Shown: positions 25,413 through 37,930 of the stretch, in pieces | Layout: each line of letters starts with the position of its first letter | Position numbering within the stretch: position 1 is the stretch's first letter | Source: Fasciolopsis buskii | Taxonomy: Eukaryota > Platyhelminthes > Trematoda > Plagiorchiida > Fasciolidae | Direction: 5' to 3' | NCBI GenBank assembly: GCA_008360955.1 | Contig: LUCM01004381.1 | Span: forward strand, 208,804 to 272,803 | DNA length: 64,000 nucleotides | The notes under the pieces: generated by a model | The model's database searches: none | Told to the model about the DNA's origin: nothing | Seen by the model: only the letters and a program-made list of their open reading frames with translations | Program-made: the position numbers and the translations under genes

Positions 25413-25503
25413 TCAAACTGTCTTCTAATCATGATTGTAGTTTGTTACCGCGCGCAAAGCCATAGCGCTTCGGTTTCAAGTTTACTTCGAGTATTTGTTT
25501 TAG

Positions 25504-25802
25504 GAAAGGATGATAAACAAAGCCTATTCAGATTCAAAAACATTTTGAAAGTCACGCTGAAAGAATCAGTAGACTGTTGCGAAGAAGACCATCTTTGTTT
25601 CAAACCTCCTCATGATCTCAGCCAAAACAATAATTTGATTATCGCTTATCGCGCAAATCCACGTATCCACAATAAACTTTACGTTCATTGTATCAATGAG
25701 GAGGGAGTTCATACAACTGACGATCTGTCTGATGAAGAACGACTGAAATCCATAGGTCCTGGGTTATCTATGGAGTTTACAGACAATAAGACCATCATAT
25801 AG
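25504..25802 (+). CDS. candidate 3'-terminal coding exon, function unknown
   Basis: The frame is open from 25431 to TAG at 25800-25802. A plausible acceptor (TATTTGTTTTAG, ending at 25503) begins a segment of about 99 codons. The product is soluble and charged, with FKNILKVTLKESVDCCEEDH, IIAYRANPRIHNKLYVHCIN and TTDDLSDEERLKSIGPGLSM, which reads like a globular protein and not random sequence. An AATAAA at 25916-25921 lies 114 bases past the stop, a possible polyadenylation signal. I recognise no family. An alternative is an unexpressed open frame of chance origin. Confidence 0.3.
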
Positions 25803-26842
25803 CAAAGACCTGTTTAAATCAGTTGAACGACAACTGGACGTTCGTAGTTAAAGGTTATTAGGTCAGCTCCCTGCCTTGGCAGCCGTCAATATGCCGAAAT
25901 GTCTTTCCGAAATTTAATAAATGGTATCGCTTTGTTACCGTTCCCCAAGCTGGATGAACTGACCAAAATTGCTGGCTGGTAAACTTTTCCCAACTTCTGT
26001 TTGAAAAACGTTTTCATTCTGTGGTCATTTTATTGAAGCTAGACAATCGAGAGGAACTGAGACTTTTGATGGTTTACTAATGACCTTAAATGGTGAGTAG
26101 TAACTCACCAAAGTGGCCTGCTTTAGTGGAGGTTTACTCAGTGTGATTAGAACTAAACCCCTCCATTTTCTACCGCAATACCGGAAGCGCTAAATCGGTT
26201 GTCTGGTAAGAATGACAGTGTCTATATAGAGTCGCTGTTATGCGCATGCCAGTGTATCTATAGTCCTAGCTCTCTGGCTAAATCTGCAGATATTGCCATC
26301 TTGTCGCAGTGGATATCAGCCAAAAGTGGACTGCGTTGCGCAGGAAGTATGCAATTAGTTGGCTTAACGATCATCTCACTGTCAGTTCAGCTCACCCCTA
26401 TCCGTCATATAGGAGGAGTAAAATATATGTTGATAACCTGGCAGAATCTGGAATTGGTCAGCAAAAATGATCGTTGAGTATTCACACCCAAAACATTATC
26501 AACATTTTAGAAATTCCTTAAACGTTTCCAAATTAAACACAACTAAAAAATACATAAATATAAAGCTTCAACCAGTTCAAAATGAGTTAACTTGCCTGAA
26601 AAGCAAAAGTCCAAAAAAGAGGAGGAGAGCGGGTAAAAATCATTTTGATGCCTCTCATCAAGAATGTCGGATTGGAACAAACAGTTCCCATTTCGGCCAG
26701 TTGATCTCAGCGGGTAAAATTGTGTCTGGTTTTATAATGTCAAATTACACACAAACGAACAAAACCGCACAAATGTCAAAAGTAATTACACTGAATGAAA
26801 ACAAAACGAAGTATGAGAAGTGCCTGTGATTAAAATTAATAA
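25803..26842. other. non-coding stretch, weak ORFs
   Basis: Two overlapping plus-strand frames (26199-26477, 92 codons; 26467-26829, 120 codons) have no recognised domain. The second is Lys/Asn/Thr-rich, as AT-rich DNA often yields. Nothing else seen. Confidence 0.5.
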
Positions 26843-26865
26843 GACAGATTTTTATTAAATCTGTC
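26843..26865. repeat. perfect 9-bp hairpin
   Basis: GACAGATTT and its exact reverse complement AAATCTGTC are separated by TTATT. The structure is short and AT-rich, has no adjacent gene, and may be coincidental. Confidence 0.6.
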
Positions 26866-26885
26866 AAAATCGTCGTTTATGAATC

Positions 26886-27170
26886 GACAATTTCCTGTAC
26901 CAAATTCTACCCCGTCTATCCCGACTAAGGATCAAGTGTGAGTTCGGCCTTTTACGGTCACGTGTCCACGTTGACCAAGTTCGGTGTCAGGTGTCCGTGG
27001 CATATGATCGACAGACTTGGTGGATATGTCGTGGCATTGTATGCACAAGCACACAAGCGCAGAAGACCTTCAGAAGGCCGATAAACGCGTTTGCACGAGA
27101 TAATTTTGTATCGGCTCCATTAAAACGTCTGATAAGTCATTTGGTAAATATTCCATATTGCCATTTTTGA
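26886..27170 (+). CDS. open segment with protein-like translation, unassigned
   Basis: An open frame of about 94 codons between TGA at 26883-26885 and TGA at 27168-27170, without an ATG near the start. The product includes LPRLSRLRIKCEFGLLRSRV, HVDQVRCQVSVAYDRQTWWI and TSTQAQKTFRRPINAFARDN. The segment is distinctly more GC-rich than its flanks. A second frame across the same bases is also open and protein-like (LTKFGVRCPWHMIDRLGGYV), which is what a decayed, frameshifted mobile-element ORF would give. It could be an exon or an unrecognised repeat fragment; I cannot decide. Confidence 0.2.
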   Translation, partial: DNFLYQILPRLSRLRIKCEFGLLRSRVHVDQVRCQVSVAYDRQTWWICRGIVCTSTQAQKTFRRPINAFARDNFVSAPLKRLISHLVNIPYCHF

Positions 27171-28991
27171 TTGAAAATGACTGCTGTTATAAGGGCATTT
27201 TGCTAGTATAGTTTAGATTGGGAAACAATGCTCATTTGTATGAAATGTTTGCTCTTCCAGAATGCGCCACGTGAGCGACCAGTATTTACTTAGAAAACCC
27301 TTGGAAGCAGGAGAATTAAGTCACTTCGGAACTTAATATCTTGTAGAATCCAAGATTTCGTCAATCGTAATAGATTAACTCTTCACGCATAGATAAAGGG
27401 AAAGAGCTAAGGTTGTCATCAATTCATTCATCGGAAAAGAGCAAGCAAAATCCAATTTGTGGTAACTCTTATCATTATATAGCATGTCGGAAACGAAAGG
27501 CTAAACTGACCTCAAACTATCAACATTGCAACATCTTTGGACGAGGGATGTACTGATTTTCATGTTGCAGAATCTACAGGTTATATGCCTGATCTACAAT
27601 TAACAAAGGGAACAAAAGGCATCGGCCTTCCAAAAGGAAAACAAATCCTGATTTTAAGCGATATTATTTACTCACCTGCACCTTATGACTTAAAGATTTT
27701 TTCTGGGGCATATTTACTGTGCAGCAAAAAACGGAAACGTTGTGACGTTCGTCATCCCAAGGCTCATAGGAACAGTAGGGATGTAGCTTGGTTTCCTTTC
27801 GTTAGTGTGGTAATGCATCATTGAAAATGTAGTCTTAATATGCAAGCGAAGAATACTCGAAAAACACTCTGACATTAGATTGATCTCTGAACGTTTTACA
27901 AGTTAACTAACTAGTAACATGGTAGCGAATTATGTTATATAACATGAACAATTTAAAGAATGGGATCGAGTGAAAACTGGTAAATAAGGCAACACGTTGT
28001 GTTGAACAAATGACTAGATTTGCTGCAATCATTTATTTGAACCACGAACAAAAGTGTTACTGCTCCCCTGATCGACCGCCGTCTCAGTCACCATCCACCG
28101 GTTCCTCGAAACCGGCTAACAGCAAAATAATGTACTACTTGAGCATGCCAACTAGACCGGGTATTTTCAAGCATTTTCAGAAAGAATATCAAAGCAAACC
28201 ACATAATTCAACTTTTACAATCCGCGATACGTTTCAGAGAGAGCCAACCATTTACATTTGCATGAAGTAATTGGTTACTTTGAAAAATGTCTCCAACGCC
28301 TTCAAAAAGGATAGCTGGGTTTGGTTGTTTATTATGCACTAGTGGTTTGTCAGACTTTCAGAGATAAAGTGGGATATACGATCGAGCATATAACTAATTC
28401 TGACAGCCGTTTGAGTCAGAATGTGAAAAAAATTAGCCAACAATTAATTGCCCAGTGACATGCATTCAGAGCACGGTGTTGGTTATGGTATTGGTAGTAA
28501 GCATGTTATTTACGATTATTTCTACATCTTGTTGTTTCTTCTTAAAATGTGTTAAATTTATCGAACAAATTTTGGAAATGGTAAATGGTGGTAGAACTTC
28601 AACCGCCCAATTAGACTTTCATCCAGTAAGCCACAGATGACAGTCGTAGCATCTCCAGCCACGACAAGTAGCTTTCCGTGGTGGTTTTATCAGTACCACC
28701 TAAGAAAACGAACCGCGCTTTATTCGAAATAACACCTACCCGAATCTAATCTGAAAGCCCAAGGAGATGACAGGAAGGCAACCACCCCCTCCCATAAAAT
28801 CCAGCCCGTAAGTGGAATATTCTGGCTAGTCGAGAAAACTTTGCAATAATTTTGATTTCCTTGCTAGAACATCGTGAATGAACTCGAAAGTCATCAACCA
28901 GATCCTCATATCTGATTCTTGTTCCGATCGAAAACGAGGGGGACCGAGTCAAAACAGATGAAACTGTCCACACAGTCATCGTCAATACTGC
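27171..28991. other. non-coding stretch, weak ORFs
   Basis: Frames at 27537-27824 (95 codons, starting at TTG) and 28010-28270 (86 codons, Pro/Ser-rich in the middle) have no recognised domain. The rest is AT-rich with no repeat signature. Confidence 0.5.
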
Positions 28992-29018
28992 ATGTGTGTG
29001 TGTGTGAATGTGTGTGAA
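28992..29018. repeat. short TG dinucleotide tract
   Basis: ATGTGTGTGTGTGTGAATGTGTGTG, an imperfect dinucleotide repeat. It gives a His/Thr run in the minus-strand frame that crosses it, which is therefore not a gene. Confidence 0.8.
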
Positions 29019-32000
29019 GACCAACGAACTGTCTCCGGTATTTTGATTAAATTTCTTTCTAGCCTTTACAATTCAGGGACGGTAACGGTCATTCAGCTCA
29101 TCCCGGGACAGACGAACACGCTGAACATGTTCGGATTATCCATTCTCCAGTGTCATGGTATTTCCAAGCTTCCTTCATTTTCAAACATTCCGATCATATC
29201 GACAAATGTAAAATCTAATCATCATCAGCAATTTCCATTAGGTTAGTGGTGAGGCGAAAACGGTTATGTTGGCCGAAAATACGTAAAAAATCTATGTTCA
29301 TTGAAGTATAAAAAGCTTCTTTCGTTCTCAACGTTGGGATGATTTGGGAATCACGTCGCTGGGGGCAAATACCGCACTGTCGCGAATTCGTCTTACGGGT
29401 TCGACACAAACTCGAGTTTTCTCTGCACATGTTTAAGTGACACGTAACGTTCTTATGCATGTCTGCGTACCTGCGTGTTCTCAAGAGATTCTCCCAGCCG
29501 ATTTGTTTTACTCCATCCAAAGTCGGATTTGTAGGACAGGGTGTTTGGTTCGAAGAGATCAATTTTTAATTTATTGCGCTATTAGTCTCCTTTTGGTCAA
29601 GTGAAAAGTTCAAAGGCAATTAGCGTGAAACTTACTTTCACTCCAACATAGTGTTTAAAATAGCATTTTTGTGTCTACACGGTTACCAGTTTACGCGGAG
29701 ACTAGTTCAAAATGCGGTAACTCAATCGGCAACTAGCATTCCGTTCCGTCTAATCAAATCACCGTTAACTGTAAGACTATTAGTGAATGTGGTCTCACCT
29801 AAATACGTCCCACATCATGTTTGATGCATTCAGCTCCAATTATGTAAAGCAATAGTCGCTGGCTTCAGGAGAGTAACGGAAACTTCCATAGTGGACTTGT
29901 AGTGACAGAATGTTTATCATCACTGCGGCGTAGCATTTTTTAATAACTCATTAACATAGTTGCCGAGAAACTGTGCACTGGATTTTCAAACCCCTTATTC
30001 GTAACCTCCCAACTTGGCTGATAGAGTATGCTTACTCCCTAGGCGGAAAACGGTCCTTGGCACCGTTTTGAGACTATGGTCATGGCAATAACAATTTTTT
30101 GTTCTGGCTTGCGCAGTTGGCCAGGTGTTTTTTACTCGTACCCAATCAACATGGCGGATCGTTACCCGAGGCCGGATAAAATGAGTGCGCGTGTCAAATA
30201 CCGAGAAATATTTTGCAGCGCAATTGCTAATTTATAAATAAAATGAAGCGCACGCATAGACGGCCCCAATAGAATTCCTATATCTACGAATGAACAATTA
30301 CTTCTGTTTTCTACCGGATAAGCTGAAATTTAACATGTTCTACTGGGATTGGGCTTGTGAGAACTTTGCTGGGCACTCTAACGACAGACTTGTGGTACAA
30401 AACTGAGGAACTATTGTGATTAAAGATCCGTCAAGAAGGCTGATAGGCAAGGCTTCCCTGTATAATGGTGCAGATTGGAAGGTTAACTACAAAAATATAT
30501 TTGAAACAACATTCACTCTCATTATCAACCAAAGCAGTCACCGGCGAAGCGTACTTGTGTAGATCAACTCTGACAATTCCGGATTTAAAGAGCTTGAAAG
30601 CAAAGACTTTAATGCTTTCGCAATCCAGCCACAAGCGAAATGGGAAATATACTGAACAAGTAAAAATCCTTTTGGGCACTTGAAAACTTTCCAGCGAGTG
30701 AATGTTTCACTTTCTTTCGATTGCTTAATGCGTGATAGGATGATAACTAACTTGTTCGCAACAAAATATAATTTGAACCAGCAAAGGATCTACTTAAGTT
30801 GACAATGTTTTCGCCTCTTTTGCTAACTTTACGCGCGACAAGGCGAGCCACTGGATAATCCGGTGGAGTCCTGCACACGATCCGTTTATATACAATGGCG
30901 TATCAATAACAGTTAGTATATCTCGGATACGGAATTTGTATGCAGTCCATTTTGCCAGGAATTATATAAAAAGTTATCGCTGTTTCCGAAGATTTCACTG
31001 TTCCAGCGTCCCTACTTGTTGGTTAGTTCTCAGTCTATGACTTGATGGTGTGCATTCTGCAAGGATGCGCTTTCACGTGATTTTCCTCAAAATCGGCAAA
31101 GTTTCAACTATCTACTAGTAACGTTTTAAGGCCACATGGGATCTAGAACATTTGAACTTAACAAGAGAATACCATGTTGAAGCAGTTTGTGAAAAATGTT
31201 CCTGCAAAGGGTTTAAACATTTGATCAAAAGACGACATCAGTATCATTTCATTGTATATTCATTTTAACTGTTTTTAGCTTACCTATATGCCTGGCAAAA
31301 AAGCATTGCTTTATCAAAGCGCTTAACTGGACTACTCTGTTTAAGGTTCAAATGAAAGCTTCGCAAGATGGACCATCAGTTATTTTAGCTGCAGCCGTGG
31401 AAGGTGATTTCTAACAAAAACATGTGACTAACATTCCCATATCTGCATGTCAAAAGTTGTACAGGTGTGCATATTTTAATCAGCCAGCATTTCAACACAA
31501 ATTTTGTCATCATCTCCCGTTTCATTCGTTTATCGGAGGATGGATTTGGATAGCGCGGCAATAGTCCTTCATGTCGAACACATGTCTCTGATCATATCTT
31601 CACATTTTTGTCTTAATAAAGTCTACGAAAGTGATTGGCCTATGGACGAAACAAGCGTTGAGGGCATGGATTAAATTTTCGGCTACCAAAATCTAATCAG
31701 ACTCAGTTTAGCCAACTTATGGGTGGGTAATTCTTTTAGTGACAAATTACTTTTTTTGTTTGCATTAAAAAAGATCGGCAAGTTTCGTTCCAAAAAGTTT
31801 CTGTTCAAATGAATCTGACCTGAAATGCATAGGTGGATTAGAAATGGCTGAAAGTATAAAAAAGAAAAGTGCCAGATGCGACTGTTGCATTCATCCTGAA
31901 AAATACGCCCCATGGATGCGAGATTCAGGGTCCCTTTGTGACAGACAATTTTGTCTGCTTGCAAACGTCATCTTCAGATCACGTGAGGCTTTAATTATTT

Positions 32001-34686
32001 ATACCGCATCCTGATTGCAGTGAAGACAAAGGGAAAGAATCAGTAATCTGATCGGATGATTAGCAGTGATGTTTTTGAATTATTCCGCAGTAACTGACCA
32101 ATCAGGTACCTGGCTGGAAATGATTGAACGCCTGAGTGTCAGCACAGACAAAGCTAGATACGTTCACTCACCCAACCCATGGCTGATTGCATTGATTATG
32201 GGATTGTATCATTTTCTACAAAACAGTTAGCCCATGCGTCCACTTTCCTTAGGCTACAATGTCCATCAATTCTGTAATAATTAAAAAATACCGTTAATTT
32301 GCCTGTGAATGTCGTTAGAAGAATAACAAAATGAATTCAGTGAAGTATGTGCTTACAAAGTGGGTGGAAACTATTGATGCTTGTTTGACTTAAAAGCCAA
32401 ATCCTAGATGTCTATTCTCCAACATATTCTCTGAATAGGCTATTTCTATTTGTGCTATGCCGGAGTGCCAGAGACGGTTGTCTGATTGGAAATCATTCGT
32501 GAGAATGACTCATTTTGCTTTTTTGAAAATCATAAAACAGTGCCAGGAACATTTCGTGGTTCAAAATCTGGGTAAACGTGTATAGCCAATTGATAAATTG
32601 ACCAATCAAAAACTGCACATGGAATTTTGGAAACGGCCACATTTGATTTGTCTCACAATAGGGTGAGTGTAATTATTTGAACAGACTATAAAGAACAACC
32701 AAAAATGCGGGTATATCTTTATCTAATAATCGTTAATAAGTGAGTTCGAAAAAGAAGTAATTGTAATCGTTTCAGTGAAGTTGAAAAAAGGCAGAATTTT
32801 AAATTATTGAACATTTTGTCTATATATAGCTGCTGAATTTTCACGGGTTACGCTCTGTTAATAGCCAGGGTTTTTCTGTCCACACAAAACTCGGAGATTT
32901 CGCTTTATATGATGTGATTTTTCTCAGTAGAATTCTGTTAGGTCGGTAATCAGCTGGGAAGTGCTTCATCACGGGTATTGGTTTTCCAACGCTACGAGGT
33001 CAAAATTACTGCTGAGAAAATCAGCAGGTTACGTTGAAATGGATTCCACTGATCCCGGCATTAAGTTTACTAGCCAAAATCCAACTCCGGTGCAGATTCC
33101 CTCACCTGTCTAGTATACGCCCGTTTGAACATGAACACCGAACGCTGCAAAGACAGCGATAAAGCATTCCGGTGCTAGCGAGATGAATTTAGATGATGCT
33201 TCCTGTGGAATTCGTCGGAGAATTTTGGCGAAGCAGTCTTGTTATTCACTCCGAAGCAGTTGTGCTAGCAATTTTAATAGTAAAATGAGGCGTGCTGCAA
33301 TTTAAGGAACCGTTGTATGCTAACGAATTTTGTTGCTTGAGCATTTCTTCTTACTACTATCCAAAGCATATTGTGCTAAAATAAAAGCCATCAAATTGCA
33401 GGGCGAACCGACTTTATGTCGGGCTGTCCTTCGAAGTAATAACTCATGAGCAATATTTGTACAACTGGTAGGATTTACTAGTGGCCCCAAGTACAGAAAG
33501 TATTATTTATGCGACAACTTTACAAACTCAATTTCAGTACTCCCGCTTGTTCCATCTTGAGTTAATTTTCAACTGCGATTTGCTAACAAGCATTTTCGGT
33601 GAAAGTTGGAAACAGCGTTTCATGTTTATTTGCAAGTATATTTTTGTAACCGCAGGTCGACAACAAGCAGTGAGTGCGGAAATTTCAAATTCGGCCGGAA
33701 ATCACTAACCTAACTAATGTATTCTTGTAGGATTTCCTTCAGTCAACTCTAGCCGAGATTTATGATTTGCTAATCGTCAGTGCAATGAATTTACTGATAG
33801 ATGTCTGAAACGATATGACTGCAGATTCACCTTGTTACTGTTGTTCTATTTCTATCATGGTCTTGGGCACGGTAATTTTACCCCCGTAGTCGGATGGAAA
33901 AAACGTTATTTTCTGACCAGCCGAAAATTTTATAAATTTCCCTTATCCCCTAGTTCGTTCTTATTGATTAAGGCCTAATTGTCTTGCGTGGAGAAGTATT
34001 GAGTATCAAAAGACCTGCGTATCGTAACAAGCTATCTCTTCGCGCAGCGGACAAACCTCCCAAATTCCAAGTCACCTGATAAAATTCTAAATCAACTGGT
34101 CAGTCGTGGCGGCTGGCAGAACCTCTGATTACATTCACCGTGCGAGATTTGTGAGTGGGGTTGCTTAAAACAAATAACAAACTTATGTGGAAAATACGGT
34201 CATACGACCGGTATTGGTTTTTCCAAATCTAATTTGTGTAATTGTGTGCATTCATGATTGGTTTGTTCTGCATCAAACAGTCGTTGGATTTTTCCTTTGT
34301 GAATAATTACTTGAGTGGGATTTTTCTAAAAATTGGCCTTTCACTATAATTAAATATCTACGGTTGTCCAGTAACTCGATAGAGGAGTGAGGGTGAAACA
34401 CTTAAGGTAACAAAAGCTATTCGGTATGAACAAAGGTTGTTGAACAAAGGATGTCAAATTTTCCTACGCACACCATGCTTTTTATAAGCTGATGGGGCCC
34501 CACGGAGCTAAGTGACATAATATATGGGCTCACTCCTTTTGAACAATTTACTCACGATGATGTTCGACCTATTAAGTCTAAATATTTAAACCAGGAACCA
34601 ATCAATTGACGTTTACCGAAACAAAATTATCGGCAGCGACATTCTCTTGAATTCTGATCACTATATTATGTCGTTTCCTGTTAGAC
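29019..34686. other. non-coding stretch, one weak minus-strand ORF
   Basis: 5.7 kb with little structure. The minus-strand frame 29215-29562 (115 codons) is rich in Arg, Cys and Asn (NSRQCGICPQRRDSQIIPTL) and looks somewhat protein-like, but it has no recognised domain and ends without a clear splice context. Other frames are 60-93 codons. Confidence 0.45.
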
Positions 34687-34706
34687 TGCATATATAAATA
34701 TATGCA
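34687..34706. repeat. 20-bp AT-rich palindrome
   Basis: TGCATATATAAATATATGCA: a perfect 9-bp stem around AA. AT-rich palindromes of this size can arise by chance; no gene lies next to it. Confidence 0.6.
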
Positions 34707-35406
34707 GAGATATGCATCTGAAAATATGGTAAAATTACACAAACGTCATTTTGTGTCAAAGCGCTTGAATTCGAATTTGACAACTGCAATTTGATTGAAG
34801 ATTAGGGCGCAGACGCACTGAAGTGGACCAATTTTTTCATTTGTGCTTGATTGCGGGAAAGCTTCTAAATTTTGGGATCTTAAGTCACATGCTGACGGTT
34901 TACTAATAAAAAAACTAAGGCGGATTCGAAGTTTCCAAATTTATTAATGATTATTTAGAGCTTTTTTAAACTATAGTTTCACTAATCAAACTGTCCATTA
35001 AAATTTCTGATCAACACTTATTCTCATAAGCAAAGTTTGTTTGCGGCAGATTTTTTCGAATTTTAGTCATACTCTGCTAGACAGTCACGCAAAGTGCCTT
35101 TCTCATATTACAAGAATATCGATTTAGTTCCACGCCATCCAGAATCAGTATTTACAGGGACTCCACTCTTCCATATTTGGCACTCTTTACGAGAAACCTG
35201 GATCGTGTTTTAGCCGAGATTCTGAGCAACCTCCCATAAACACTCCACTCATTCAGTTGACCAGCTTTTTCTCTTGCTGTATTAGCAGTATGCACGGTGA
35301 AAAGTGTAACCGTTCTCCTTTGTACGGTTTTCAAACTAAACGTAACAGTTAAGTATGCATGCGTCAACATTTTGCAGCACGGTGCAACCCAAAACAATCC
35401 AATTAA
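34707..35406. other. non-coding stretch, nothing recognised
   Basis: AT-rich. An 86-codon minus-strand frame (35152-35412) has no recognised features. A pyrimidine tract ending in TATTAGCAG (to 35288) resembles a splice acceptor, which is common by chance. Confidence 0.5.
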
Positions 35407-35907
35407 ATGCAATATAATGCGATTGAAAACAACAGAGTGCGAGGCAATACAATCAAACCCAAATCAAAGTTGGAGTTCAATGAGGAAGAAAAGCTAAAAG
35501 AAATTATGAGAACTGCGTTTTTTGTAACCACTTTGTCAAATGGTACCGTAGATTTTCTTTCAAAAATTTGCATCACCCCGATGAATGCTTGTCATTCAGA
35601 CATAGAATCATCTGAAGTGATTACTCGGGTTTCACATGCATTACATTTTTGCTTTAAACGCATTATTAAAGACTGTTTTTGTAGGTTACTTTTATTCTCG
35701 CACGAAGACAGTCTGGCAGAAGACGAACTTTCATTTTTTTCAGTTGTACATCGGCGCTGCCTTTGCTTTGATGATAAAAGCTGCAGCAACCCTGCATCCG
35801 AGGATATGGTGGAAAGTACCTTATCTTCCAGAAGTAATAGTTCGCTGGTGTTCATCGATGGTATAGCCAGTCTAAATTGGACTCTTTGGTTAAAGGTATG
35901 TCGTTGA
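35407..35907 (+). CDS. longest non-mobile ORF (166 codons), function unknown
   Basis: Open from ATG-less upstream sequence to TGA at 35905-35907. It is the longest frame outside the retroelements. The second half is acidic and Ser/Cys-rich, with SHEDSLAEDELSFFSVVHRR and SSRSNSSLVFIDGIASLNWT. It is preceded by a pyrimidine-rich candidate acceptor (GACTGTTTTTGTAG, ending at 35683) and followed by a good donor (TTAAAG-GTATGT at about 35890-35901), giving a possible internal exon of about 212 bases. A 119-codon frame runs antisense (35592-35951, minus). No domain recognised. By my estimate chance would produce such a frame in only a minority of windows this size, which supports but does not prove coding. 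Confidence 0.3.
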   Translation: MQYNAIENNRVRGNTIKPKSKLEFNEEEKLKEIMRTAFFVTTLSNGTVDFLSKICITPMNACHSDIESSEVITRVSHALHFCFKRIIKDCFCRLLLFSHEDSLAEDELSFFSVVHRRCLCFDDKSCSNPASEDMVESTLSSRSNSSLVFIDGIASLNWTLWLKVCR

Positions 35908-37930
35908 GTGAACGAACAGGCGCACGAAAAAAACTGTTTTTTGGTGCGCATTGCATTTTTGAATTCAAACGCTCATTCTCATTAAAAGATTGCCGGTCGA
36001 CTTAAACAACCACTGTGGAACTGATATTTGCATCGTAGTGAAATAATCGATGCAGAATTGTAAATGCGAAAGAACGAGATGGTTCCGTTATTGGGGTTGA
36101 CCGTGATAACTGGATGAAGTGTGATCCTCAAATGTAAACCCAAGGCGCACGTCGGTGACCACTAAATGCCTCACGTCTGCAACGTTCCAAAAATGCCGTC
36201 CTTGCGGAAGGAGGACTTTGGGTAAATAAGCAAGGTTCCATCCGCAGAGTTATCTGTATATAGGAGATAAATGCTTCATCGGGAACTCCGGGGTTAGATA
36301 TAAATTACTCATATCCGGAGAGTGATAATAATGGCTAACACTGAATGGCAAGCACCAGAAGCAATTGCGTTCTACGTCGCGCAGTTCCAGTATTTCAGCA
36401 CATTCTGTTTACTAAGGCAAGTCGTCACAGAAGGACAAGACGAAGCAGCTAATCTCTTGGTGAAAAGCACCAAAACCATAACCACTGGGCTGCTACAAGC
36501 AAAGCCAATTAGATGCCTGGTTACAAAGTTTGTAGAATTTTTAACATTCTAGTTACTGCCTTTGCATGCGAAGTTTACTCCGTGATTTTTTTCTTCAGTT
36601 GGTTCCTCTTATTTTATTTATTTTCGAGTGTACAATATTGCAAGTTGATATACACCACCGAAATAAATAAGCCCCTTGTTATTGAAGGAAATGAATCAAT
36701 CTAACCAACTGCTTCTTTATTTTGTGGTTGGCTTATCTGTGATGTGTCTCCAGAATAGTCTGTGATGTTTCGTGTCGTATCTATCCTTCACGACCGCATC
36801 ATCAAATGAAATAGAAAGTTCCTTGACAGGAGAAGACTAACATTAAAGTTATTTGCTGTTTGGACTGCCATTGAACTCCACTTCAATCAAAATTTTTCTT
36901 TGAACCACCAGTTCGCAGTCTTTCTTCAGCATCTCAACATTTGTGTTGGTCTTACTGCATCCGTCTTATAGCACTTGTTTTGGCTTTCGTGCAGAATACT
37001 ACGAAAGTACTTCGGAAATTGCTTTGCCGACCTAACCTATCATGCCCGTCTTATGGCTCATCAATGACTTCCAAAACCCTCATTAGCAAAGTTGTTGTTT
37101 TCAAATCGCTGACTTACGAAGGCGATTACGAATGCGTAACTGTGCGGTGTCATCCAACAAGGTACCGAGATAATAAGAGTGAATAAGGTTTGGAGCGTCA
37201 TATTTCTTCATGAGTGCTAATTTGAACTTTTCTCGGATAATAGAAATTATTCTATGGTCTTAATAATTTACTCGTAGCGAGCCAATTATTCTCTCGTCTG
37301 CACATACTCGCCTTTTTGTTCTGCCTGAACAAATCAACCCTTCTGAGGGCACGGAATATTTTGTTTTATCTATAAATATTTCTTTCCTGTCCGCATGGAT
37401 TTTTTCTTGTTTATTTGAACAGTTACATTTGAGTTACCTAGGCAACTTTTGAAAATCATGCCCGTGGCTGACATTTCCGTAGCAGGTTAGACAAAATAAT
37501 TCCAAACAAAGGTGAAAAGAGCTGTTTCTATGCACATCGTAAACACAACATACGGCGGCCAAAAAAACGTACTTTTCAAACTGCTGTCCAAATGACAAAT
37601 ACCATAGATTGTCTATTCATTTTCAGTTTGCTTACGATGTTCTGATCGCTCAATACTAAAATTATTGGTACATGATAACATAAAAAGCAAGAAAAGACAA
37701 ATATTTGAACCCAGGATACCTAGAAAACTTCTCCTAATCGATTTTTAAATATCGGTTTTTTTCCTCTCAGTAGTATTTTTCGCATATTGATGGATGAAGA
37801 ACGTTTGCCCGGAAGCACACGACCGGTTTGGCGGTTCTTGCCGTTCCTCAGGCTTGCGTATCAGGTATTCTTCCGTTCAATCATCCGTATATAAGTTCGT
37901 TTCGCTCGTTTGTTATTTTCTTACTATGAT
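35908..37930. other. non-coding stretch with a relic of the inverted-repeat family
   Basis: The frame 36322-36552 (76 codons, with EWQAPEAIAFYVAQFQYFST) is moderately protein-like but unrecognised. At 37801-37860 the motif CCGGAAGCACACGACCGGTT and about 40 following bases match 58816-58860, the inner part of the inverted-repeat family, so an older copy of that family probably lies just left of the two-armed copy. Otherwise nothing seen. Confidence 0.5.

Noticed and set aside
34687..34706. AT palindrome as a regulatory operator or origin
   Set aside because: No adjacent gene, and AT-rich palindromes of this length are expected by chance in such sequence.
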